Positions 18,501-25,939 of a DNA stretch of 64,000 nt are shown piece by piece. The stretch is from Chitinophaga filiformis (GTDB lineage: Bacteria > Bacteroidota > Bacteroidia > Chitinophagales > Chitinophagaceae), in NCBI RefSeq assembly GCF_021646545.1, contig NZ_JAKIRP010000008.1, positions 282,576 to 346,575 on the forward strand. The letters are read 5' to 3'. The translations under genes and the position numbers were made by a program. Position 1 is the first letter of the stretch. Each line of letters begins with the position of its first letter. The notes under the pieces are model-generated. The model saw nothing but the letters and a program-made list of their open reading frames with translations. It was not told the DNA's origin and ran no database searches.

Positions 18501-19771
18501 CGTCGGGCAGTACTTCTCCGGTATCCACGTTGAGCAGCAACACCTATAATCAGTTGAAAGCGAAGGATGCCTCCCAGAACCAGCCAGACAAGCCCAAAGC
18601 CTATCTGAGCTATATTATGTTCGACGATCAGTTCAACCTCGTAGACGACAACTCCGGCATGCGGCAGGTAGGTGGGGCCATAGATGCATTACAGACCCTG
18701 GCAGTCCAGAAGATGCGGATAAAGAAGACGGGCTTCATCTACATATATACCAGCAACGAAAGCGGCCAGGATGTATTCTTTGACAACCTGGTAGTCGCCC
18801 ACAACGGCGGCGCCTTGCTGGAGGAAACCCACTATTATCCTTTCGGGCTGACGATGGCAGGTATCAGCAGAAGCGCCTTAAAAGGAAAGCAGTATCCGGA
18901 AAACGGAAAGAGGTATAACGGAATCGACTTCAGCCAGGACCTTAACCTGTATCAATACGATGCCTTTTACCGTACGCTGGACCCTCAGATTGGAAGATGG
19001 AAACAAATTGACCCAAAGATCGACGCCATGGAATCCTGGTCGCCCTACGTCTCCAACTACGACAACCCAATCAGGTACAGTGACCCTCTGGGCGACTGGC
19101 CTGGACCGATCGACGGTCTCTTTACGCGGCTACTCAACTTCGCCACCCACGCCAAAGACAACTTCCGTCGAAACACGACCCAACAAAAAAACTTCGTCCG
19201 TGAAAAAGTACGGCAGGGAATCAATAATTTCAAGGGCCGTATCGCCACAGGAACAACGACACCTCAATTACTTTTCGAAGAGTTCCGCAAAAATCCTCTT
19301 GGCGCCGCAACCGGCATCGGTGGCCTGGAAGTAAAGCTCACCACCGTCGCCGCGAAGGAATTCGCACTCAGCTCAAAAGCAGCAGAAGCAGGTGCTAAGA
19401 CAGCTGAGGGATTTGAGGTAGCCGCGAAGATGAAAGTGAAGCGTGATGGTGCTGCACGTGCTGCGGACTATGGGGATGACTGGCCGACTGCTAGTTTAAA
19501 AGAGGCGAGAGAGAAGTTTGCTCCTAAGGCAGAAGGTTTCTTAAGCGAGGACGGGGAAAAGACTATCTATCTTAATAGTGAAACTAAGATCCAGGTCGTA
19601 TATGATAATCTTGGTGACTATTTCAGAATACAGAATACAAATCTGAAGGGTAGAAGAGTTTTTTTAGATTTCGATGCAAAAGTGCCCAATAATAAAGTCG
19701 TTAATGGAAAACAAAAAGGAAGAAGCAAAGACGAATATGAACAGATTACTCACTTTAAAAACACTGACTAA
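15539..19771 (+). CDS. Secreted RHS/YD-repeat protein (DUF6443 N-terminus) with variable toxin-like C-terminus
   Basis: About 1410 aa. The ATG at 15539 gives a clean signal peptide (MKVTGILLFISLSIAGILRA, then Q); alternative starts lie at 15524 and a TTG at 15512. The N-terminal DUF6443 region is QETQYFDGLGRLLQTVEKGA. Many YD repeats follow, forming the RHS shell. The RHS core ends with NLYQYDAFYRTLDPQIGRWK and SNYDNPIRYSDPLG near residue 1175. The remaining 230 residues differ in character: a basic linker, then a compact C-terminal domain (LSEDGEKTIYLNSETKIQVV, GDYFRIQNTN, DEYEQITHFKNTD). This is the layout of polymorphic toxins, in which the shell is conserved and the tip is swapped. The toxin family and its activity are not recognised by me. 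A candidate immunity gene follows after 2 bp. Confidence 0.88.
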   Translation: MKVTGILLFISLSIAGILRAQNRPANTSRPVAIPAAALAPYSTTMVNSVRTWTPSMPVSESAVVTSAARTVTEVKQETQYFDGLGRLLQTVEKGASPAGRDLVTPIEYDAFGRERYQYLPYVPKTGSVNDGLFKMAPFISQRAFYRDSTLVPGTGSDSIYYAQTAYEASPLNRALQTWAPGNSWAKEGGNHPVKQQYQINSIADSVRLWSLLTASLIPVSSRVYGNGELLKEVVINEAGVQTVTYKDKEEHVVLKKTQLATTPGTAHTGWLCTYYVYDALGDLRFIIPPKAVEAIRSNWTIPADVARELCFCYRYDKRSRMIVQKVPGADSTEMVYDERDRLIGKRDGILKALGMWHGTYYDQLDREQKTVLFYDARSRDALQAAVNQAGFNPLNAFPFIASSALRVLTNTYYDNYNFPGRQNYVTTDITKVEAGANPYAEALSSAPGTMTRGLMTGKRYRIEAMEQFNTTTIYYNDKGRVIQTIADNMPGGRDITNTLYDFSGKVLSTYLKHTNPRSTSTPQTTILTQFDYDAMGRIDTIKKRINDNPAFQRTIAVNTYDELGRLKTKRLDVSGPATQLELLQYEYNIRGWLRFQNRQFVNTPNITVNWFGQEYCYDYGFDSLAYTGNIAGIKWKSLSDGIPRAYGYDYDRAERLTRADFTEQLSGSTAWTSTRADFSVSGLTYDPGGNLLSMKQRGLNGPVIQTIDSLKYGYFLNSHRLSYVTDKKNNPASTLGDFKETDNREVQDYWYDPNGNIAKDRNKGIDSIYYNHQQLPAILYAKNKQASIYYLYAGGTGERLAKMVSDLSTQPQLFRTTHYINGIQYERDSLQFISHEEGRIRPIYRTGQPVTYAFDYFIKDQLGNVRMVLSSPKDTAIYAATMETAKAGVENALFSNIDNTRTAKPANYPADATTSPNAYVARLNAINGRKIGPSLALRVMAGDSIQIGVRALYKHIGAATSNSTPAAMVVAILDAFSGTGVTDGIHQASGSTSPVSTLSSNTYNQLKAKDASQNQPDKPKAYLSYIMFDDQFNLVDDNSGMRQVGGAIDALQTLAVQKMRIKKTGFIYIYTSNESGQDVFFDNLVVAHNGGALLEETHYYPFGLTMAGISRSALKGKQYPENGKRYNGIDFSQDLNLYQYDAFYRTLDPQIGRWKQIDPKIDAMESWSPYVSNYDNPIRYSDPLGDWPGPIDGLFTRLLNFATHAKDNFRRNTTQQKNFVREKVRQGINNFKGRIATGTTTPQLLFEEFRKNPLGAATGIGGLEVKLTTVAAKEFALSSKAAEAGAKTAEGFEVAAKMKVKRDGAARAADYGDDWPTASLKEAREKFAPKAEGFLSEDGEKTIYLNSETKIQVVYDNLGDYFRIQNTNLKGRRVFLDFDAKVPNNKVVNGKQKGRSKDEYEQITHFKNTD

Positions 19772-19773
19772 TA

Positions 19774-20109
19774 ATGAGTTCGAGAACTATAATCGTGCCC
19801 ATAGATAAAGAGGCAGAAAATGCATTAGACTATGATGAAGCAACACCAGAGCAGCTGATAGAGGTGGATTTAGTTGGAAATGAATTTAAAGAGTTATGGG
19901 ATGTTGGTTTTTTCCACGCGTTAAATGACATGACTCAAGCAATGATTGACAATTTTGAGAGTGCCGAGATTGTGAAAAAGGAAGATTTAGAAAAGGTTTT
20001 GAACAGCGATGTGTTTAACATGCCTGTTTCTAATGATATTCTAGAACGGCTAAAAGTCCTTTTTCAAGAAGCCCTTGAACGCGGCACGGGCGTCTACTTC
20101 TTTTTCTAA
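19774..20109 (+). CDS. Candidate immunity protein for the RHS toxin
   Basis: 111 aa, acidic (many Asp/Glu: DKEAENALDYDEATPEQLIE), no signal peptide or membrane segment, probably alpha-helical. The start is 2 bp after the stop of the RHS gene, so the two are co-transcribed. Small acidic cytosolic proteins immediately 3' of an RHS toxin tip are typically the cognate immunity protein that binds and neutralises the toxin domain. The gene is clearly richer in A+T than the RHS core, as expected for a swapped toxin-immunity cassette. Assignment is by context only; no family was recognised. Confidence 0.65.
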   Translation: MSSRTIIVPIDKEAENALDYDEATPEQLIEVDLVGNEFKELWDVGFFHALNDMTQAMIDNFESAEIVKKEDLEKVLNSDVFNMPVSNDILERLKVLFQEALERGTGVYFFF

Positions 20110-20132
20110 AGACTTTGGCGACAATAAAATTA

Positions 20133-20322
20133 TATAACGCCGATAAGTAGCGGACGGTTTGGGGTGGAGACTGCGGGCCTTAACCCTTGGAGAGCCTGAC
20201 ACGATTGATAGGGGTTAAATTTGCCATTCCAAAGCTGCCACGCTTGACGAAGCTCAATCGTACGCCTTGGAAAGGGGTACAGCCCGCGGTCCCACCTCAA
20301 ACCGCGAGCTACTTATTAAACC
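20133..20322. repeat. Large imperfect inverted repeat after the toxin-immunity pair
   Basis: The arm beginning ATAAGTAGCGGACGGTTTGG (about 20141-20178) is matched on the opposite strand by ATAAGTAGCTCGCGGTTTGA (about 20284-20322). Each continues through GGTGG and GCGGGC, giving about 37 bp of near-complementary sequence. Between the arms is a second pairing, TTAACCC with GGGTTAA, plus CGATTGA with TCAATCG. The whole block could fold into one long branched hairpin. No coding function is seen. Confidence 0.7.
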
Positions 20323-20412
20323 CCAACCCATTATAAAAAAGCCGAACAAAACAAACACCGCGAGCTACTTATCAAACCTCAAACCATCAACAAACAGCCG
20401 AACACAGTGCTT
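20301..20412. repeat. Tandem 56-bp direct repeat, two degenerate copies
   Basis: ACCGCGAGCTACTTATTAAA at 20301 recurs as ACCGCGAGCTACTTATCAAA at 20357, and both run on to a shared AGCCGAACA. The first copy is also the right arm of the adjacent inverted repeat. From here to about 20500 the + strand is strikingly rich in A and C and poor in G and T. Confidence 0.6.
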
Positions 20413-20654
20413 ATCAACAACAATATCAAAGCTACCCGGCACGTTCCACAACCAAGCCCGCAAAATACTTTGAAAAATGCAACCCAGGCATAACCCCCAC
20501 GCTGCAACGATTCAAACGCCGAAGCGATAGGTTTGAATCTTATAACCCTTAAACAACCGTTGTTTCGCGGAATACATAACGACCTACTCTACTATTCTGC
20601 TCAGAAATAAAGATCAACCTTTGAAATTTATACTTATCTGTTTGAATATTGCAA
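20413..20654. other. Gene-free tract, strand-skewed
   Basis: No supportable gene on either strand. The + strand is A/C-rich up to about 20500, with decaying echoes of the preceding 56-bp repeat (GTGCTTATCAAC). Any short open frames here translate to repeat-derived low-complexity sequence. Confidence 0.5.
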
Positions 20655-20684
20655 TTTGTATTCGCGCCCTTCGAACTAAATTTG
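20655..20684 (+). promoter_or_regulatory. Promoter of the molybdenum hydroxylase operon
   Basis: TTTG at 20655-20658, an 18-bp spacer and TAAATTTG at 20677-20684, an excellent Bacteroidota promoter. The predicted start near 20691 leaves a leader of about 160 nt before the first ATG at 20854. Confidence 0.6.
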
Positions 20685-20734
20685 CTTTCAAACGTTAACG
20701 ATTCAGGAAGCAAAGGTCAAATTTGATATTGGAT

Positions 20735-20780
20735 AACCCGTTCAGGAGGCTTACGGCGAACAGTGCGCCGTAACCGGGTT
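20735..20780 (+). ncRNA. Structured 5' leader element upstream of the molybdenum hydroxylase genes
   Basis: An outer stem AACCCG (20735-20740) / CGGGTT (20775-20780) encloses a 10-nt 5' bulge (TTCAGGAGGC), then a perfect 8-bp inner stem TTACGGCG / CGCCGTAA with the loop AACAGTG. It is followed by CCCCTACTATCAATAGTCCC, itself with a small ACTAT/ATAGT hairpin. There is no T-tract, so it is not a simple terminator. It lies within the predicted leader transcript. I do not recognise the known Moco riboswitch consensus. A regulatory role is inferred. Confidence 0.45.
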
Positions 20781-20853
20781 TCCCCTACTATCAATAGTCC
20801 CCTGCCGCAAGTCAACCTATTTAGATCTAATTATTTACAGAAAACAATTCTTT

Positions 20854-21324
20854 ATGGTTAAGCTAAAGATCAACCAGAAAGAGTACTCAGTGGACGCCAG
20901 CCCTGATATGCCTTTGTTATGGGCAATAAGGGATGTAGTCGGATTAACTGGTACCAAATTCGGTTGCGGTATGGCGCAGTGTGGCGCATGTACCGTTCAT
21001 TTGGATGGAGAAGCGGTACGTTCATGTGTTACATTAGTGTCGCGGGCCGTTGGGAAGGAAATAGTAACTATTGAAGGATTATCTGCTGATCCGAATAACT
21101 ACCTGCAGAAAGCATGGATAGAGCTGGACGTACCACAATGCGGTTATTGTCAGTCCGGCCAGATCATGTCTGCCGCGGTGTTGTTGAGGGAAAATCCAAA
21201 TCCAACAGATGATGACATTGACAGTGCAATGTCCGGGAATATCTGCCGCTGCGGCACATATCCCCGTATCAGAAAGGCCATTCACCTGGCCGCAAAAATG
21301 CAGCGGGAAGGAGGTAACAAATGA
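20854..21324 (+). CDS. (2Fe-2S)-binding subunit of a molybdenum hydroxylase (IorA-like)
   Basis: Electron-transfer subunit, 156 aa. The plant-type ferredoxin cluster is ligated by Cys38, Cys43, Cys46 and Cys58 (CGMAQCGACTVHLDG). The second, helical 2Fe-2S domain uses Cys96, Cys99, Cys131 and Cys133 (CGYCQSGQ, CRCGTYPR). This is the full CoxS/IorA layout. The stop overlaps the start of the molybdopterin subunit by 4 bp, so the two are translationally coupled. Similar two-gene sets are annotated as isoquinoline 1-oxidoreductase, but the substrate is not predictable; aldehydes and N-heterocycles are both used by relatives. No FAD subunit is present, consistent with electrons leaving through the adjacent cytochrome. 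Confidence 0.94.
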   Translation: MVKLKINQKEYSVDASPDMPLLWAIRDVVGLTGTKFGCGMAQCGACTVHLDGEAVRSCVTLVSRAVGKEIVTIEGLSADPNNYLQKAWIELDVPQCGYCQSGQIMSAAVLLRENPNPTDDDIDSAMSGNICRCGTYPRIRKAIHLAAKMQREGGNK

Positions 21325-23501
21325 GCACAACCTTGAACGCAGGCAGACGTAATTTCCTGAAGACCGGCGCTGTACTGACCAGCGGACTGCTGATCTCATT
21401 CTCAGTACCAGGCGCAAAGAAACTTGGTGCAGCAGCGCCTTCTATGCTGGGTCCACAGAGTGGAGCAGCGTTCGCGCCTAACGCATATCTGAATATAACA
21501 GCCGATAATGAGGTACTGGTATACCTGGCACATGCTGAAATGGGACAGGGTATCTGGACGACATTATCGATGATGATAGCAGAAGAACTGGATGTAGATG
21601 TCAATAAAATGGTGGTGCAGCATGGAGATGCCTGGCAGCCATACAACCATACCATGTTCGGGATACAGATCACCGGAGGTTCCAGCACTACCTGGTCTGA
21701 ATTTGACAGGTACCGTAAGGCTGGTGCTACCGCCAGAGCTTTGCTGGTGCAGGCAGCCGCACAGAAATTTGGCGTGAACCCTGCCGACTGTAAGACAGAA
21801 AATGGCGTGGTGACGGCAGGCGATAAAAGTGCTACTTACGGCGAACTGGCCACTGCAGCTGCAGCATTGCCAGCACCCGGAGATGTGCCGCTGAAAGATC
21901 CGAAGAACTGGAAGTATATCGGCAAGGGCGTTAAACGCCTGGATACGCCGGCTAAAATAAATGGTACTGCAAAATTCGGAATGGATATGCAGTTTCCAGG
22001 TATGCTGACAGCAGTAGTGTTGCACGCACCTGTATTCGGCGCTAAGGTGAAAACGGTAGATGCAGCAAAGGCGAAAGCAATACCTGGTGTGCGTCAGGTA
22101 GTACAGATCCCGACTGGGGTGGCTGTATTGGCCGACAACTACTGGGCTGCCAAAAAAGGCCGCGCAGCGCTGAAGGTAGACTGGGACCTGGGATCAGGCG
22201 TGAAAGTGGATTCAGCAACGATGCTGGCAGAGTACAGGCAACTTGCGCAGAAGCCTGGAACCCAGGCCGGTAAAGCAGGAGATGTAGACAGCGCAATGTC
22301 CAAAGCAGTGAAGACCGTGGAGGCAGAATATACCTTCCCGTATCTGGCGCATGCGGCGATGGAGCCCTTGAATGTGACCATTCAGCTGAAGGACGGTAAG
22401 TGTGAAATATGGACCGGTACACAGATGCCGGGTCTCGATCAGGGAGCAGCAGCGAAGGTGCTCGGACTGAAGCCTGATCAGATAAGGGTGAATACCGTTT
22501 TCCTGGGCGGTGGTTTTGGCAGAAGGGCTACACCAGCTTCCGACTTCGTGGTGGAAGCAGCCGAGATCGTTAAGGCCAGCGGTAAACCATTGGTGAAAAT
22601 GGTATGGTCGCGTGAAGACGACGTAAGAGGCGGTTATTACCGTCCCGCGTTCCTGCACAAGATAACTGCCGGTCTGAATGCACAGGGACTGCCAATAGCC
22701 TGGAAACATACCATTGTGGGCCAGTCTATCATGGACGGGACACTGTTTGCCAGCATGATCAAGGATGGTATTGACGCAGCCTCCGTAGAAGGAGTGGTTG
22801 ATTCGCCTTATGTGGAAGCAATTCCCGACCGCCTGGTAACATTACATTCTCCCAAGAATGAAGTGCCGGTACTGTGGTGGCGTTCCGTAGGACATACACA
22901 CACCGCTATGGCGATGGAAGCAATGATCGATGAACTGGCGCATGCAGCGGGCAAGGATCCGCTGGCTTATCGTCAGGAATTGCTGAAGTCCAGCCCGCGG
23001 CATCTGGCGGCTTTGAACCTGGCGGCTGAAAAAGCCGGTTGGGGCAAGCCATTGCCCGCCGGACGGTTCAGAGGCATCGCTGTACACGAATCCTTCCTCA
23101 GTTATGTGGCGCACGTAGCAGAGATCTCTTTGAACGAAGACGGCACGATCAAGATACACCGTGTGGTAAGCGCTATCGACTGTGGTCTGGCGGTGAATCC
23201 TGATGGTGTGAAAGCCCAGATAGAAAGCGGGATCAATTTCGGGGTAGCCGCAGCGCTGCATGGCGAGATCACGCTGGAAAAGGGACGCGTAAAACAAGGC
23301 AATTTTAATGATTACGTGGTGGCCAGGATGTTTGACACCCCGGATATAGAAGTGCATATCGTGGAAAGTACCAGTAAAATGGGCGGTGTGGGTGAACCAG
23401 GTGTGCCACCGGTGGCGCCGGCTATCGCGAATGCTTACTTCGCCGCTACAGGTAAACGCCTGAGACATATGCCTTTCAATAAGGCCGGCCTGTCAGCATA
23501 A
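21321..23501 (+). CDS. Molybdopterin-binding subunit of a periplasmic xanthine dehydrogenase-family enzyme (IorB-like)
   Basis: 726 aa, catalytic large subunit. The Tat-type N-terminus GRRNFLKTGAVLTSGLLI predicts export of the folded, cofactor-loaded complex to the periplasm, carrying the 2Fe-2S subunit with it. Molybdopterin-contact motifs are visible: HAEMGQGIWTTL, GGSSTTWSEFD, GGGFGRRATPASDF, and near the C-terminus GGVGEPGVPPVAPA, which contains the catalytic Glu of the family. The gene overlaps the small subunit by 4 bp and is followed by a cytochrome and by XdhC, which inserts the sulfurated cofactor in related systems. The natural substrate is unknown. Confidence 0.94.
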   Translation: MSTTLNAGRRNFLKTGAVLTSGLLISFSVPGAKKLGAAAPSMLGPQSGAAFAPNAYLNITADNEVLVYLAHAEMGQGIWTTLSMMIAEELDVDVNKMVVQHGDAWQPYNHTMFGIQITGGSSTTWSEFDRYRKAGATARALLVQAAAQKFGVNPADCKTENGVVTAGDKSATYGELATAAAALPAPGDVPLKDPKNWKYIGKGVKRLDTPAKINGTAKFGMDMQFPGMLTAVVLHAPVFGAKVKTVDAAKAKAIPGVRQVVQIPTGVAVLADNYWAAKKGRAALKVDWDLGSGVKVDSATMLAEYRQLAQKPGTQAGKAGDVDSAMSKAVKTVEAEYTFPYLAHAAMEPLNVTIQLKDGKCEIWTGTQMPGLDQGAAAKVLGLKPDQIRVNTVFLGGGFGRRATPASDFVVEAAEIVKASGKPLVKMVWSREDDVRGGYYRPAFLHKITAGLNAQGLPIAWKHTIVGQSIMDGTLFASMIKDGIDAASVEGVVDSPYVEAIPDRLVTLHSPKNEVPVLWWRSVGHTHTAMAMEAMIDELAHAAGKDPLAYRQELLKSSPRHLAALNLAAEKAGWGKPLPAGRFRGIAVHESFLSYVAHVAEISLNEDGTIKIHRVVSAIDCGLAVNPDGVKAQIESGINFGVAAALHGEITLEKGRVKQGNFNDYVVARMFDTPDIEVHIVESTSKMGGVGEPGVPPVAPAIANAYFAATGKRLRHMPFNKAGLSA

Positions 23502-23539
23502 AAAGCGGTATCCTGATTTTTTACACGTAATGAGATGTT

Positions 23540-24199
23540 ATGGCACAATCAACTAAAAACCAGTTTTTAAATACAAAGAAAGTCGTATATCTTCTGCTTG
23601 CGGCAACGGCAATTTCCTCGGTTGTAGTATCTTTCCGTACGGATGCCTTTAATGGGGTACCTGCTGAAGAGAAGGCACCGGTTGTGAAAACGGAGGTGGC
23701 AGAGCCGGATAGTGTGATCTCGAAAAAGGCGTTTCTGCAGGCCTATAAGGTGCTGATGCATCCCAGGTGTATGAACTGCCACCCGAAAGGCGACAGGCCC
23801 TTACAGGGCGACGACAGCCACGTACACACCATGAACGTACAGCGTGGTAAAGACGGTAAGGGGCTTTACGCAATGAAATGTTCCAACTGTCACCAGCCAC
23901 AGAATACGCCGGGGCTGCACATGCCTCCGGGTAATCCGAACTGGCACCTGCCACCGGCTGACATGAAGATGGTGTTCGAGGGTAAAACGCCACGGCAGCT
24001 GGCAATGACCATGCTGAATCAAAATGAGAACGGTCATAAAAACCATGAAGGATTGATCGAGCACGTAAGCCAGGACTCACTGGTGGGCAGCGGATGGAAT
24101 CCCGCAGAAGGATTGGCCCACTTACCTATGAGCCGTGCAGAGTTTGTGAAACATTTTAAAACATGGCTGGATAAGGGCGCTTACTTGCCGGATAAATAA
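23540..24199 (+). CDS. Membrane-anchored di-haem c-type cytochrome, electron acceptor of the hydroxylase
   Basis: 219 aa. An N-terminal hydrophobic segment (about 14-31, KVVYLLLAATAISSVVVSF) anchors or exports the protein. Two haem-binding motifs are present: CMNCH (Cys77, Cys80, His81) and CSNCH (Cys114, Cys117, His118). Met and His residues between and after them (MPPGNPNWHLPP) could be distal ligands. It lies 38 bp after the molybdopterin subunit and most likely takes electrons from it in the periplasm and passes them to the respiratory chain, replacing the FAD subunit of cytosolic relatives. Role is inferred from context; the haem motifs are direct. Confidence 0.85.
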   Translation: MAQSTKNQFLNTKKVVYLLLAATAISSVVVSFRTDAFNGVPAEEKAPVVKTEVAEPDSVISKKAFLQAYKVLMHPRCMNCHPKGDRPLQGDDSHVHTMNVQRGKDGKGLYAMKCSNCHQPQNTPGLHMPPGNPNWHLPPADMKMVFEGKTPRQLAMTMLNQNENGHKNHEGLIEHVSQDSLVGSGWNPAEGLAHLPMSRAEFVKHFKTWLDKGAYLPDK

Positions 24200-24200
24200 G

Positions 24201-25319
24201 ATGAAAGAAATCGAGGATATTTTACGGGCCTATGCACAATCCCGGGAGAACGGGAAAAAGGTGGCGCTCGCAACTGTTGTACACGTCGAGGGATCGTCCT
24301 ATCGCCGTCCCGGCGCCAGGATGCTGGTAACGGAAGACGGGGAAATGACCGGTGCTATCAGCGGTGGATGTCTGGAGGGAGACGCTTTGAGAAGAGCGTT
24401 GCTGGCCATCATCCAGCAGCAGAATAAGCTGGTCACCTATGACACTACCGACGAGGATGATGCCAAAATAGGCGTACAACTGGGTTGTAACGGGATCGTT
24501 CATATTCTGTTCGAACCTATAGACCCTGCTGCTCCGCACAATGCTATCAGGCTACTGGAGCAGGTGCTGGAAAAACGCGAGGATGCCGTACTAGTAACTC
24601 TTTTCAGGTTAAACCAGGCTGCGCAGCAGCCTGGTACCTGTCTTCGTTATTCAGGGAATAACTTTGCCGGAAGCCTGGAAGACGGAGACCTGAAAACAGA
24701 GATCGTAAAGGATGTACTGGAGGTATTCAGCACCAAACAGGGGATGGTGAAACAGTATGGGGACGAAAAACCGGCATTACATGGTTTTGTTGAACTATTG
24801 AAACCACCCGTATCCCTGATCATTGCAGGGGCAGGAAATGACGCTATGCCTCTGGTAGAAATAGCCCGTATCCAGGGCTGGCATACCACGGTAGTGGATG
24901 GAAGGGCGCTGTATGCCACACCAGCCAGATTCCCTGGCGCCCGCAGGGTGATTGTGAGCAAAGCGGCGGAAGTGCTGCAAAAGGTGACGATCGATGAAAG
25001 GACTGTTTTTGTCCTGATGACCCATAATTATAATTATGACCTGGCACTGCTGGAATTACTCCTGCAAAAAGAAGTAACTTACATCGGTACGCTGGGGCCT
25101 AAAAAGAAGCTGGAGCGCATGCTGGACGAACTGGCAGCAAAGGGCATTACGGTAGGTGAGGAAGAAAGAGCCAGGATCCATGGACCTGTGGGGCTGGATA
25201 TAGGCGCGGAAACAGCAGAAGAAATTGCATTGTCTGTGACGGCTGAAATAAAAAGCGTACTTTCAGAAAGGACTGGCATTCCTTTAAGAGAGAAAAACGG
25301 GCCGATACATACTTTGTAA
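24201..25319 (+). CDS. XdhC/CoxI-family molybdenum cofactor chaperone
   Basis: 372 aa. The N-terminal XdhC domain (about 1-70 and onward) has VHVEGSSYRRPGARMLVTED and GAISGGCLEGDALRRALL, both hallmarks. The C-terminal Rossmann-like XdhC_C domain (about 195-345) has LIIAGAGNDAMPLVEIARIQ, then GWHTTVVDGR, and VLMTHNYNYDLALLELLL plus YIGTLGPKKK. In studied relatives XdhC binds the molybdenum cofactor, helps its sulfuration and delivers it to the hydroxylase. It starts one base after the cytochrome stop, so it belongs to the same transcript. Confidence 0.93.
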   Translation: MKEIEDILRAYAQSRENGKKVALATVVHVEGSSYRRPGARMLVTEDGEMTGAISGGCLEGDALRRALLAIIQQQNKLVTYDTTDEDDAKIGVQLGCNGIVHILFEPIDPAAPHNAIRLLEQVLEKREDAVLVTLFRLNQAAQQPGTCLRYSGNNFAGSLEDGDLKTEIVKDVLEVFSTKQGMVKQYGDEKPALHGFVELLKPPVSLIIAGAGNDAMPLVEIARIQGWHTTVVDGRALYATPARFPGARRVIVSKAAEVLQKVTIDERTVFVLMTHNYNYDLALLELLLQKEVTYIGTLGPKKKLERMLDELAAKGITVGEEERARIHGPVGLDIGAETAEEIALSVTAEIKSVLSERTGIPLREKNGPIHTL

Positions 25320-25324
25320 ATCGT

Positions 25325-25939
25325 ATGGATATGGAAAATTATGGTGTAATCATTTTGGGGGCGGGTAATTCCTCCCGCCTGGGACAGCCGAAACAACTGC
25401 TGATGTACAGGGGGAAAACCCTGATCTGTCAGATGGCGGAAGAAGCAATTGCAGCGGTAGGCAGTCCGGTGGTATTGGTAACGGGTGCTAATGCGCCCGA
25501 AATACTGGAAAAACTTTGCGGATTTGCAGTAGAGATAGTGGAAAATGATCACTGGATAGAGGGTATGGGTTCATCTATCAGTACCGGGATGAAAGCATTG
25601 GTAAAACATGAGGGCCTGGCAGGCGTGATCATTATGGTTTGTGACCAGCCCTTCGTCAATGCAGCTTTGTTAAAGCAGCTGATGGACCAGCAGGTAATTG
25701 CAGGAAAAGGAATCATCGCCTGCACTTATGAAAATACAGCAGGCACACCTGTGCTTTTTGCAAATACCTATTTCGATGCGCTGACTGCTTTAGAAGGGCA
25801 GGAAGGCGCCAAAAAGATATTACAACAGTCTACCGACGACCTGGCCCTGGTGCCTTTTCCGCTTGGAGCTTTAGATATTGATACGGCTGAGGATTATCAG
25901 CGATTACTAACAGGGCAAGTTTTAGCAGATGATAATTGA
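25325..25939 (+). CDS. MobA-like nucleotidyltransferase (probable molybdenum cofactor cytidylyltransferase, MocA type)
   Basis: 204 aa, GT-A-like nucleotidyltransferase. The signature is ILGAGNSSRLGQPKQLLMYR near residues 10-29 (LxxGxSxRxGxxKxLL). VMVCDQPFVNAALLKQL-type metal-binding Asp motif (MVCDQPF) lies around 102-108, and the C-terminus ends with the conserved DIDTAEDYQRL. Members next to XdhC are usually MocA, which makes the MCD (cytosine dinucleotide) form of the cofactor used by xanthine dehydrogenase-family enzymes. It is 5 bp after xdhC and overlaps moaA by 11 bp. CTP versus GTP preference is inferred from context. Confidence 0.88.
   Translation: MDMENYGVIILGAGNSSRLGQPKQLLMYRGKTLICQMAEEAIAAVGSPVVLVTGANAPEILEKLCGFAVEIVENDHWIEGMGSSISTGMKALVKHEGLAGVIIMVCDQPFVNAALLKQLMDQQVIAGKGIIACTYENTAGTPVLFANTYFDALTALEGQEGAKKILQQSTDDLALVPFPLGALDIDTAEDYQRLLTGQVLADDN

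Noticed and set aside
20131..20139. Second ModE box (TATATAACG half-site)
   Set aside because: Only one half is present, with no complementary half at a suitable distance, and it lies over 700 bp from the hydroxylase start.
20133..20322. Integron attC site
   Set aside because: The folding is reminiscent of one, but paired core sites (RYYYAAC and GTTRRRY) are not found at both ends and no integrase gene is seen in the window.
20267..20473. A 68-codon open frame
   Set aside because: It runs through the inverted and 56-bp repeats; the translation is repeat-derived low-complexity sequence.
20735..20820. Canonical molybdenum cofactor (Moco) riboswitch
   Set aside because: Position is right, but the conserved sequence blocks of the known Moco RNA are not recognisable; kept only as an unassigned structured leader.
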